Shown piece after piece: positions 44,103 to 54,229 of a stretch of 64,000 nucleotides of DNA (within the stretch, counting starts at the first letter, position 1; each line of letters starts with the position of its first letter). The notes beneath the pieces were generated by a model that had not been told where the DNA came from, searched no databases, and saw only the letters and a program-made list of their open reading frames with translations. The position numbers and the translations under genes were made by a program. This stretch comes from Nectonema munidae (Eukaryota > Nematomorpha > Nectonematoida > Nectonematidae). The stretch is from the NCBI GenBank assembly GCA_030549495.1, contig JAUIRK010000897.1, positions 513,501 to 577,500 of the forward strand. The letters run 5' to 3'.

Positions 44103-44770
44103 AGGCAGTTATACTTTTAACATATTCTATCTCTCTCAGTACATATGGGCAAGTGAAACTCATAGCAGAATGATTCGTCGTTTTCTCATTATATTTTTGG
44201 CAGGTATGGCATTTGTGTTCAGATAATTCATTTTTCAAAGGGCAAGTAAACGATTCATGTGAGGAAGAACAATATCTACATATGGCTGAGTTTAGACAAT
44301 TCGATGTGGTATGACCAAACATCAAACATTTTCCACACTGTAAATGGGAGAAAAAAGGTTTGGCTCTTTTGACTTCAAGCATAAAATAAAAGGAAAGATT
44401 ATTTTTCTTTATAAATGACATTATTTCAGGAGACATTTTTAATACTACAATTTTACTGTCATTTGATATGCATTTCGTGAATAAAAGATTTAGCGTTTTT
44501 CCATTTTCAACCATTGTATTAATTTCTTCGTTTTTTTCAAGTATAAGGTCAGTTATTGACTTGTCAGATATATTTTTCGATACAATAAAGGAAATTTTTG
44601 GTAATAAAGTCTTAATTTTTTTTTATCTTTATATCTTCATTTTTGCAGAGTAGTTTCTCTGCTTTTTCTAAGCTATGTTTATCGGGAAAGCTTAATCTTA
44701 ATTTATTTTTTGTAGATTTGTTGGATAACAAATCTATAAATTTTTAATGGCTAACGTATTTAAATTGTAA
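44095..44770 (-). CDS. LINE E ORF1, CCHC RNA-binding protein
   Basis: Open part 44095-44590 or so: LILEKNEEINTMVENGKTLN, then three zinc knuckles: CGKCLMFGHTTSNC, CRYCSSSHESFTC and CHTCQKYNEKTTNHSAMSFTC. Upstream, in a shifted frame, KNKLRLSFPDKHSLEKAEKL (44630-44710) resembles the RRM-like part of LINE ORF1 proteins. It would bind LINE RNA. The 5' end is not fixed; one frame break near 44620 separates the two parts. Confidence 0.75.
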
Positions 44771-44984
44771 TTCTACATATTTTTTCATACCGTCTTATCT
44801 TTGTTTTCTTAGGTTCAAACTCATTTCAAATATCAAAATATAATAGCAAAAACTTAAAAAATGTTAAATTTACTCATTTATAATTAAAAAAAGTAAAAAA
44901 CAACTAATGTAAATATGATTAAAAAAAACTAAAAAATAAGTGGAATGGATATATAAATTATTTTTAATGAGTACCAATTAAATA

Positions 44985-45175
44985 TAAGCCTCAATGTTTG
45001 TAAGGGTGTACCTCTCAGCTTCAGTTGAAAGTCAGAGGTTCGATCCCCAAGGCTCCCAACTCTAAAAACAAATTCACAAAAACTGTTATTAACCATCTTA
45101 AAGCATAAAGCTAACATATAGCCTTACGGCTGAAAGTGCTTTGATATCTCCAACCAACCAACCATATATATATTA
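44985..45175 (+). repeat. tRNA-derived SINE, family 1, copy 3
   Basis: GGGTGTACCTCTCAGCTTCA, then CAGAGGTTCGATCCCC (B box), AAGGCTCCCA, a CACAAAAACTGTTATTAACC body, CGGCTGAAAGTGCTTTGATA and a CCAACCAACCAACC tail. It matches the 29755-29895 copy over its full length and the head and body of the 28160-28375 copy. Confidence 0.75.
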
Positions 45176-45319
45176 TAACATGGATATAAAAAACAACTAA
45201 TGTAAATGATGATTTAAAAAATCAACTAATAATAACTTTTTTAAGTGTATATAAAAAGTCACTCCCTTGTAAAAATTCTTTACTTAACCATTTCTTTATA
45301 TTCAGATCGTTGTCGCATA

Positions 45320-45423
45320 AATTATCCTTGATGATGATCTGGTGTCCAGGTCATTCTGGTATTATAAGAAACGAATTTTTAAATTCGTCTGCTAAGCGTG
45401 CATTATTAAAAATGAAAGCTTTA
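45320..45423 (+). pseudogene. LINE RNase H C-terminal fragment
   Basis: The + strand frame reads LMMIWCPGHSGIIRNEFLN then SSAKRALLKMKAL and a stop, matching the W.PgHsGi.gNe.aD.lA.. motif that ends LINE RNase H domains. It is on the opposite strand to LINE E, which has no RNase H, and so is the remnant of another element. About 35 residues only; too short for the general ORF length limit. Confidence 0.6.
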
Positions 45424-45429
45424 TAATAC

Positions 45430-45990
45430 CAAGATATTACTTTATCTTCTCATTTTTTCTCAATTCTGCTTGCTACATCCAAATAAATTGTTAGGTGAAC
45501 TTAAAACATAACGTTTTTTTGTTCTTCCAAAACCAGGGATGTAGCCAGGGAAGGGGGGGGTAGAGCTTCTTTGGAACGAAACATAACTGAGTACAATGTT
45601 AAATGCTCCATAAAAGATTTGCATACTTAGGGTGTGGTTTTTTATCCGTTTTGTTAATGGGATAGTTTTAAATGATTCGAGGGACCATTGATATATAAGT
45701 CATCCCTCACTCTTAGTCCCTACAATCTGTAAGTTAATCATTATAATTCTCTTAAATTTCATGCTCGAACCTATTCAAGATAAATCCGGTAGTGCTTAAG
45801 ATGTAAGGTTTTATTTTTTTGCATACATGTAAGATTTCGTGCATTAAAAATTTAAATAAAAGTTGATTTTTATAATAAATAAATTTTGTAATAAAATAAA
45901 TTAATTTAAATACGTGATTTATTTGTTTAAAATTTTTATATATATTTTTTATTTCTATTACTTCCAAAGTTTTCAAAATTTTTTAATAAA
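45430..45990. other. upstream region of GNPDA
   Basis: Contains one end of the GTAGCCAG MITE family at about 45545-45570 (CAGGGATGTAGCCAGG, then a G run). No clear TATA box or initiator; AT-rich up to the ATG at 45993. Confidence 0.35.
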
Positions 45991-45992
45991 AG

Positions 45993-48900
45993 ATGAGGCT
46001 TATGATACTAAATGATTCGAAGGAAGTTGGTGATTGGGCTGCTAAATATATTTATAAAAAAATTAAAGAGTTTAAACCTTCTGAGGGAAAACACTTTAAT
46101 CTTGGTCTTCCTACAGGTTTTAGTCGTAACGCATTTAAAATGTCAATTTCATTAATTTCTTTTTAGGTAGTACACCTCTCTGGACTTACAAAAAGCTAAT
46201 TGAATTTTATCAAAAGGGAAAAATTTCATTTCGTTATGTTTCTACTTTCAATATGGATGAATATGTTGGTAAGTATAGATTATATATATATCCATAACCT
46301 TTACAGTTAAACCCGTAACCTATATATATGGTGGTTTCTATTCCATAGTTTGCTATGTGTAAGTTTTGATACAAATCATTAAGGAGACAGGGGTCAACTT
46401 TCTGTTCATATATTGCTAGATGTAATTGAATAATATTTATTGTTTTTCTTCTTAGAATGCGAATTATTATTTATTTAAAATTTGTAACTCCTGTAAATTT
46501 GATGCTATATGTCAGTCTTGGTTTTGTTGAATAAAGGCTTCAGTTTTTGTTTACACTTTTTTCCATATCACGTGTGTATGGAGGTAAATAAGCCTTCGTA
46601 ATAAAAAATGTTTCTTTTGAACTATTCAATTTTAAGCTTTGCTTTTTTGAGTAGTAAAGGAAAGTTAGTAAAAATGAGGCCGTTCGAAATTTTTTATTTT
46701 TATCATATATTTTTTCCGATAAATCTTTTTTTTCATTAAGGAATTCCACGAGAACATCCTGAAAGTTATCACACTTATATGCTAAACAATTTTATCAAGC
46801 ATGTTGACATTCCACCTCAAAATGTTCACATTTTGAATGGCAATGCTGATGATTTAGAATTGGAGTGCGATACTTATGAAAAAGCCATCAAACATTCCGG
46901 TGGCATCGATCTTTTTCTTGGAGGCAATCATTTTTTATTATACACATTACATTTTTTAATTTTTTTACCTGTTTAAAACTTAAACAATTAATCTAGAGCG
47001 AAAAAAATATGCGGCATGTATATCTAATTGTGAAAGGAATGTTGTGTTTCCGATTTATGAAACACGTCAAATATTGATAGATTTTTACATCGTTGAAGTT
47101 TTGCTCTTTCTTCAGGATGTCCAAAAATTACCATATATTAGGATAATGTCTAGCTACTTCAGTTTTAAATGCTCTATTCCATCCCTCATTTGTATTATTT
47201 GTTTTTGGTACAGAGTTCAAAACGTTTTCATAAACATTTCGCATTATGAGTTCGTATCCTGTCGATCTATTGCGATTTCTTCAAAATAATCAACAATATT
47301 TTGCAATTCAAAATAAATTTAAAATTATTTTTTTAATTATAATTTAATTCTAAATTTTGCTTCTTCACCCTCTGCGGGTCCCGCCCCCCCAGGGAGCTAA
47401 CCGGGGGCGAACGTCAAACGAACGCCGCCGTTTCGGGTCCCGTTGTTTGCCCGCGTCCATCAACGGCCCGTGTGCCTTTTACCTTACAAAACAAAAGAAG
47501 TTATTTTTCTGTTTTTTTTTATAAAGGAAAAATATTTATATTCCACAACTCAAAAACTTACTTTTAAATTGTAAATTAATTTTTTTTTTCGTCTTGTTTT
47601 GTTCGTTTTTTCTGCCCCTTTTGTTTTTTAAGAAAACTTAATATTAATTTAGTCAAAGTTTAGTTTTTTTTTAAAAACATTTTTAAATATTAATAGTTTG
47701 AAAAATTTTTATTTATTTTTATCTATACAAAAAGTTGTTTCTATCTATGCTAAAACAATAAAATTTTAGTTTTTATTACAACTAAAATAAATTTTTTTTT
47801 TTTGTTTTATGAAAACATAATCCGAAAAAGTCATGAAAATTATTTTTTTTTCGCCTTTTAGAACACAGTTTTCAAATCTTTTTGAAAAAATTTTAAATTT
47901 TTAGTTTTTAAATACCGGGGCAAGACAACGCAAAAAGGGCCACTCCCAGGCTAACCAACCCCCGCACACTTGCAAATGCAAACTTAAACCTTCAAGGAAT
48001 GGCCTCAGCCGCGGGTAGTACCGCTAAACGGAAGTTAGGATTTGCGCTCCTGTCAAGGGTTTGGCCGTGAGAACCTTGTTGAAGCCTTATGAAGTTGCCT
48101 TTAGGCAAAGAGAAAAAGCCCCGGCGAGGGCTGTGAAACCTGTGCATACAAATGACAAAAAAGGTTAGGGATAGAAGCGAAAGAGCTAAACAGATACCTC
48201 TATCAAGCGTATCCACTCAAGGTTATGATATGAGCAAGTATCTTGCGCGGGATAACGCAAGCCCGCGGGTAGGGTGGTCCTGTGTTTTGCGCGTGTGGGT
48301 CGATATGGAAAGGAGAGGGAGAAGTTCTTTTTGAAACCTCGAAAACCCAAAAGCCGGTCGCTTGGAAGTTTCTTCTGGACTGGATGCCTCACAGGGGTCG
48401 TTGCTGTGGGCCCCGCGCTGGAAATAATCGGTTTGCACCCTTAGAAAAAAGGCCCCCTTAACAGTCCTCCTGTGTGTTGCTCGTCTGCCTTGCACAAAGA
48501 CACGCCAGAAAAATTGAGCTTTTCGTGTTGGGGGAAATTTCTCAGAGGACGCTAAATCCCTCTTTTGCTCTTTTGTGAAGAAATTGGAGCTGGACCGTGT
48601 TCTCTCTACCACACAGAGTGGTGCTTTCCGTGGCGGTCTTCCGTGTTTTTGAACTACGTGAAGAAGTTATGCGTTTCAAGAAATCAAGGCGTGAAATTGA
48701 CTTTTGAAAACAGGGGTTCTTTTGTCTCTGGCTATCTGGTGACTATTCGCCCCTCAATGAACTGATGTCTCTATGCAAGGAACCAGGATGAATATGATAA
48801 CTGCCAGAGAAAAATTATCTTCCCTCACCAAGAAGCTTCCCATGTGGATAAAGCGCGTTGAAAGGGAAATTTTGAAATTTTCCTTCTCTTGATGAGGTGC

Positions 48901-51900
48901 TAGTGAAGAAGATATGCATTGTGAATGAAGTACGAGAAATCTGAAGAACTGATCATTCTTCCAAGGTTATTTTCACCTTGAAGAAGGTTATGTGGCACAA
49001 AGATGGATACGAGATATATTTTTAACCTAGATTCCATGGATGATAATGATATGATGAAGGATGATCTTGTGGAGTTGCAGACTAATGACAGAATTCGAAT
49101 GGAGTTTGAAAAATGAAACTGGATATGTTTTGGTGTGCCACTCAAAACATTACGTTAGCAGAGAAAGTTTAGTGGTCCTATACCATTTGAACTAATACTT
49201 GTGTGAGGAGGTTTTTGGCGCTATTAAATCAAAACAAAAGCAGAAATTGTTTGGATGAAGTGATGACATGGCTGCACTTTAAAAAGAACTCGTTTGAACA
49301 TATTATCAATGAAAAAAACAACAAAAGAGACTAAAAATTAAATGTGTTGTAGTATTTTGTAGCATTACTCATAATTACTTACATAAATTTGCGTTCATTT
49401 TCTCTTATTCATTAACACTTTCCAATTGAAATAAACATAAAATATTTTTGTTCAGTAATTAAAAAGTACAATAATTTCTCAGCAAGGTTTGTATTACTTG
49501 TCTTTTTCAAATATTTGGATGGGGGTACGGGAACATTTTTTGAGATATCAAGAGGTACGGGCACTGAAAAAGGTTAAGAACCACTGCTCTAGCGTCTCGG
49601 TGAAATGTGTATTCGATAAATTGCTTATATCGGCGAATTTGCCTAGTAGATACTTTAGAAATATGTAAATTATATAAGCTTGGATATTGTATTTTTTCTA
49701 AAAGGATTTTTTACTTCTTTAAAAACTACGCTATCCTTGCCTTGAGTTCCCATCTTAATCGAGTGCATATGGTTCAAAATGGTTGCATATATCTAATAAA
49801 TTTTCTGTGACTAATGTATCCCGCAATGTAATTTGAGTCTTTCTTAAAATCCATCAAATTACACGAGAATCGAATCAATTATGATTGAAAATTTCTTGAA
49901 TAAATTTTACCTATAAACTGTGCAAAATTCTCGCATATGATTGGCTAAAATTCATTCTTTTTTATTGTACTTAATATATAGAAGCATTGTGAGTTACCGG
50001 ATATAGCTGATTTTATTTAATATTTTAACGAATGTTCTTTTGGAAAAATATTATCCATATTTAAAGGAATCGGGCCTGATGGGCATATGGCATTCAATGA
50101 ACCAGGATCTTCTCTCAACTCGCGTACTAGATTAAAAACTCTTGCACGTGAAACGATCATTGCTAATGCCCGATTCTTTGATGATGACATCTCAAAGGTT
50201 CCGAAAGAAGCTCTAACAGTTGGCGTTGGTACTATTATGGATGCTAAGGAAGTAAAAATCTTTTTTATATACATTTTCTTTATAAATGTGTCAAAAGATC
50301 TCTCCAAATCTTCAATCGAGCGAGGTAAAGGAAATTTATGCGAAAAATTAAAACACACACACAACCTTACAATTAAAACTCAGAATTGAATTATTTTAAT
50401 TTTTAATTATTTTTATATTTTGTTCTTTTATCTTCTGCTTTCTTTTTTGGTTGAAATATCTGATCTTTTTCCTTCTGCTTCTTTTTCTTTTATTAAATTC
50501 CTATTCAATACTTTTTTCCAAAACATAAAGTTAAAAAGTTTAAACTTTCAAAGCTATTTCATTTTTAATAAAACTTAAAATTTTTAATTTATTGTGTGTT
50601 TTTTCTCATTTAAATCGGTGAATTGACACATCGGTGAATTTACCGTATACGATTTAATTCGATTGACTTTTTCAATAAAAATTTAAATTGTGTGACATGA
50701 TAAAACATTTTGTTCATGTTTTGTGTGTATGCATTAGAGTCTTCCGCGGGTTGTAAAAAGTTGTCTGCACCCGCCCCGCCCCGCAAGAATTCAATTTGCA
50801 TCCGCCCCACCCCGCATTATATTAATTTGCATCCGCCCCGCCTCACCCCGGATTTTTTTAATTTAAACCCGCATTTATCAATTTGCATCCGTACCCGATA
50901 CGTATTTTATCAAAATAATACAAAGCTAATTAAATGTTATTTATATATTTAACCTGCTTGGAAAAAAATGATTATAAATATACTATATACTACTTTAAAA
51001 AATTTTATTAAATTTTTTTACAAATAAAGTTTTGTCTGAAAAAAATTGTCTAAACGCGTTTTGTTATCTGAATAAACAAATTGTTCCATCAACAATTGCA
51101 ATATTTAAAATTTTGAATATAGAATCACAAAAGATTAGCCCTTGGATTTTTCAAATTTGTATTTTTTAATTTGTATAATTTGTTTGCTCATAAAAAATAA
51201 TTTTACAAATTTAAGAAAGCGTTAGAGTTTACCTCTTGAACTAAGTCAATGAATCCACCACAACCGATCGTTTCAAATGGTCTAAGATATTTAGCTATAA
51301 AACGGGCGCATGCCAGTTTAATGTTTTCTTTTTTAGCTTTCGAAATAACTTTAGCATTATTCAAAACTGGCTTGATAACATCAGTCAGTAAAGTTGATTA
51401 GGATATATTTTGCATTTGTGTCTCCTAAGAATAGAAGTACCTGTTTTTCTTCCGCAATAAGCGAACGCTTGAAAGCATACTTTAAAAGCGGCAAAATCCA
51501 AATCAGTGTTTTTTCATTTACCACGATACCAAACGTCTTCCAGACCTCCGATTGCAATCCATTTACACTTTTTATTTTATATAAGTCAGATTTATAATGA
51601 GATGAAACTTGCTAAGATGTTAAGGTTGCCATTTAAAATGTGCGAAAGAAAACAACAAAAAAATGAATTATTGAATAATATTTTAAAATGGATATTTCAA
51701 AAATATGACATTCTTATTATTTGATTTTTTCTCCTTCTTCTCTTGTACACGCGTCAATCACGCTGATCAAACCGGCTCTATCTTTCTATTTCAATTACGA
51801 TTTCACTTCATCACACGCCATTTACTCAATGCAAATCTCTTTCCAATATACCTTAACACCATTTCCAAAAATGCACTCATAAAAACGTGCATAAAAGTGA

Positions 51901-52761
51901 ATGCGGACAACCCACAGATTCTCCGCACTATATTAAAACCCACACCCGCCCCGCAAAAATGTTGCAGTCCCGCAAAACCCGCGTGGGTTGTCCGCCCCGC
52001 GCAGAGCACTAGTATGCATCAGGCTGGAAAAATATATGCAATTATAAAGTTCAAAATGTGTCACAAATATGAATCAAGCCTAATGAAAAGTGTCCGTGTT
52101 ATTCTATGACCGCACATCAATACAGTTTGTTTACTTTTTTATTTAGTACACATTTAATTCTAGATTTAATATTTTATGTACACGTTTTTTTATATATGTA
52201 GTGCGGTTGATAAAGTTTCGCTTTGGCCTGGATTCATTAAAGTGTAAATACGGATTCTCATTTTATTCTTTGGTCCATCCTTCCTCTCTTCTAAATCTCC
52301 CACCCCTTAACAAAGTTTGTGAGAGGGTGAATAAGAATAAAATATAATCTCTTCCGTCAAATCTTTGAGCACCCATAAAGAAAACCTACTACATGTATCG
52401 CATTAGTATTGGACGTAAAGAATATTTACGCAATTACCATTATACTGTATTTATATAAAGAAGGCGTCAGTTTTCGTAACTTTGATACAACATCCGATGC
52501 TAGTCCATTTTTCCAATTTTTGATATGTTTCAATAGGTAATGATCTTGATAACGGGAGCACACAAAGCTTTTGCCGCGTACAAAGCGATTGAAGAAGGAG
52601 TGAACCATATGTGGACAGTTTCTGCTCTCCAACTTCATCCGCGCGCCTACTTTCTCTGTGATGAAGACGCTACTCTTGAATTGCGCGTCAAAACTGTCAA
52701 ATACTTCAAAGGTCTCATGCCCTATCACAATAAATTGATCCAAGATACGGATATAGATTAG
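45993..52761 (+). CDS. GNPDA: glucosamine-6-phosphate deaminase (isomerase), five exons
   Basis: Converts glucosamine-6-phosphate to fructose-6-phosphate and ammonia in the cytosol, linking amino-sugar breakdown to glycolysis. Exons: 45993-46116, 46167-46268, 46741-46923, 50067-50251 and 52537-52761, summing to 819 nt (272 residues; animal enzymes are about 275-290). Starts [20 protein letters not shown]. Key motifs: LGLPTGSTP (phosphate loop) across exons 1-2, TFNMDEYVG (Asp72 region), [18 protein letters not shown] across exons 3-4 (Asp141, His143 and Glu148 by E. coli NagB numbering) and SRTRLKTLA. The last exon has [20 protein letters not shown] and [10 protein letters not shown]. Intron 3 must use a GC donor (GGAG/GCAATC). 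Intron 1 is only 50 bp. All exons keep frame, so the gene looks functional. It ends shortly after the KYFKGL motif, lacking the longer tail of mammalian GNPDA1. Confidence 0.95.
47366..47485. other. short GC-rich patch in intron 3
   Basis: About 120 bp with GTCCCGCCCCCCCAGG, GGGGGCGAACGTCAAACGAA and TGCCCGCGTCCATCAACGG. It shares composition with the hAT remnant that starts 450 bp later but I recognise no motif. It could be the 5' end of that element. Confidence 0.35.
47930..49595 (+). mobile_element. ZBED5-like hAT transposon remnant, GC-rich
   Basis: The right end GGTACGGGCACTGAAAAAGG..AAGAACCACTG (to about 49591) is the classical hAT terminus seen in reverse as CAGTGGTTCT. The + strand frames keep the ZBED5-type order. 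First [20 protein letters not shown] (48085) and [20 protein letters not shown] (48170). Then a [10 protein letters not shown](E)GE.LFE piece (48280) and [18 protein letters not shown] (48565). Next [10 protein letters not shown] (48645), PLNELMSL (48755) and [17 protein letters not shown] (49060-49110). Many frame breaks. Body G+C is about half, unlike the AT-rich host DNA. The left inverted end was not found. Confidence 0.7.
50252..52536 (+). other. GNPDA intron 4
   Basis: GT-AG intron, 2,285 bp, starting GTAAAAATC after GATGCTAAGGAA and ending TTCAATAG. It holds a complete-bordered hAT element at 50735-52011. Phase 0, giving [10 protein letters not shown] across the junction. Confidence 0.85.
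50735..52011 (-). mobile_element. hAT (Ac-type) element with perfect 8-bp duplication
   Basis: Flanked by identical GTATGCAT at 50727-50734 and 52012-52019. The ends TAGAGTCTTCCGCGGGTTGT and (reverse complement of the right) TAGTGCTCTGCGCGGGGCGG are imperfect inverted repeats. Both subterminal zones are rich in CCGCCCCGC / CATCCGCCCCGCC repeats (50770-50900; 51940-52000). On the - strand inside, a BED finger: [12 protein letters not shown], then [25 protein letters not shown] (51590-51400), followed by [20 protein letters not shown] (51340-51230). The catalytic part is deleted, so it is non-autonomous. Confidence 0.88.
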
Positions 52762-53169
52762 ATGAAGCCATTTGTATTCGTACTTTGTCTTAAATCCTTG
52801 CTTTCATTACACAAGTAGGTTTATTTTGAATCGTTTATTTTATGCGAAAGAAAGATTAAATTTTGATGAAACAAAATATTTTGAATCAAATGCCTTCGCG
52901 TAGTCTTGTCCTAAACTCATTCAAAACCTCTAACTTTTCACAATGTATTTTTTAATATTATTAATTTACTTATTCAAATGATGGGTAATGAAAACAATTT
53001 TTATTTAAAAGTTTTATTTATTTTTATCCAAACTTTTTCAAGTATTTTATTTCCCTCTATCTCATTATACACTTTATTTACCTTTTTTGAAATATGACGG
53101 CATTAGTTTTACTTCTTTTTCATTATTCTTGTTTCTATGATGCTTTTAAATACTTTTCTTTTATATATG

Positions 53170-53175
53170 AATAAA
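53170..53175 (+). terminator. candidate GNPDA polyadenylation signal
   Basis: First AATAAA I find after the stop codon of GNPDA, about 410 bp downstream, in AT-rich DNA. Variant signals closer to the stop could be used instead. Confidence 0.35.
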
Positions 53176-53179
53176 GATT

Positions 53180-54225
53180 TTATATCCTTATTTTTCACTC
53201 TCAATTTCTAAAGAGAAGATGATTTGAAATGGATGTTTTTGGGAGTGTATATATATTTAAGATATGCCGTAAAAAGATTAAATATGAGCTTAGTACAGCC
53301 GTTTAACCAGAATTGAAGAGTGTAAATCAACGAAATAACACTTTTCAGCAATCCTTTTGAATTCAAATCTGGGTGAGCTTTATGATTTCCCTCATAAACT
53401 TAAATTTATAATTGAATCAAAAGATAACTAACCTTTTGGCAGTTTTTTATACGTATAAACTATCATTAGGACGTTTTGGCGCAAAAAACTATTTTAAGTT
53501 GTAAATTTGAGCAATGGCAACACCTATTGAAATTTAAAGAAATTTCCATGCTACTTTGTTTTTCTCTTTATGCTTTGCTTTGATCCTTAAGACTCAGGTT
53601 CGTTTATTTAGTTGTTTATTTCATTAGGTTGTTTAGTGCAAAAACCGAGTCGCGTGGCGTGACTGGAAATCTTGCCGGCGCGAATAAAAATGCGGTTTGC
53701 CAGAATGCTCACTTCTTAACAAGAGTTATGAATTTGTGTTATCATTCAGATCAAAGACAAACAAATGAATATCTATAGACTAATAAAAAATTATAATGAA
53801 TAAGAAGTAATTACAATTATATAAAATTTTATATATTTTTTTATCCGTATTGCATTCAAGGAAAGTTAACTTTTTTAGCTGGACTGGTCATTTTACTGTA
53901 GACACCTTCGAATGAGAGGCATGGCCTCCTACATAGATTTTTTTATTAGGAATAAAACTGCAAAAAAAATTTAAGATAAAAAAATGAGGTTGATTAATGT
54001 GCATCAAATTTAAACAAAAAATGCTCTTTTATTAATTATTTGAAACATATCGGTATTTTAGTAATGTGAAAATATTGCCGTTTTTTAACATGACTTGATA
54101 ATGTTCATAGTAAAATCTTATCAAGAATGAAATTAGAAGAAAATCATTTGACTATTATATAAACGCTTTTTTTACTTGCAAAGTTTCTAATAACACTATC
54201 AAAATCAGCGTGTCTGGCAATCCTA
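53180..54225. other. interval downstream of GNPDA
   Basis: AT-rich. A GGTTTGCCAGAATGC at about 53694 and TCTGGCAATCCTA at about 54210 are loosely inverted and might be the ends of a decayed MITE; the phrase TAGGATTGCCAGATGCC at about 57487 belongs to the same type. No gene supported. Confidence 0.25.
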
Positions 54226-54229
54226 GTCT

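Larger units (their letters stand above)
40908..44800 (-). mobile_element. LINE E: nearly intact non-LTR retrotransposon (CR1/Jockey-like)
   Basis: Read on the - strand: ORF1 (about 44770-44095), ORF2 endonuclease (44102-43053), ORF2 reverse transcriptase (42934-41198), then a 3' UTR with a T run at about 41087-41101 (internal poly-A on the - strand) and an AATAAATCTTCTTCTTCTTC end at about 40908-40930, a (CTT)n tail. ORF2 is split by one apparent single-base shift in an A run near 43053. There is no RNase H. Different family from LINEs A-D. Near-completeness implies a young copy. Confidence 0.85.
46924..50066 (+). other. GNPDA intron 3, GC-AG type
   Basis: 3,143 bp beginning GCAATC after GGAG and ending TTTAAAG. 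The GC donor is the only one that joins FLGG to IGPDGH in frame; the first GT downstream (about 46971) would add unrelated residues and a stop. The intron contains a ZBED5-like hAT remnant (about 47930-49595). Confidence 0.75.

Noticed and set aside
46924-46976. GT donor for GNPDA exon 3 at about 46971
   Set aside because: It would add about 15 residues foreign to the enzyme and run into a stop; the GC donor at 46924 joins the conserved GGIGPDGH motif exactly.
47366-48770. Ribosomal DNA fragment suspected from high G+C in GNPDA intron 3
   Set aside because: No conserved 18S or 28S phrase is present, and most of the block translates to ZBED5-like hAT transposase motifs.
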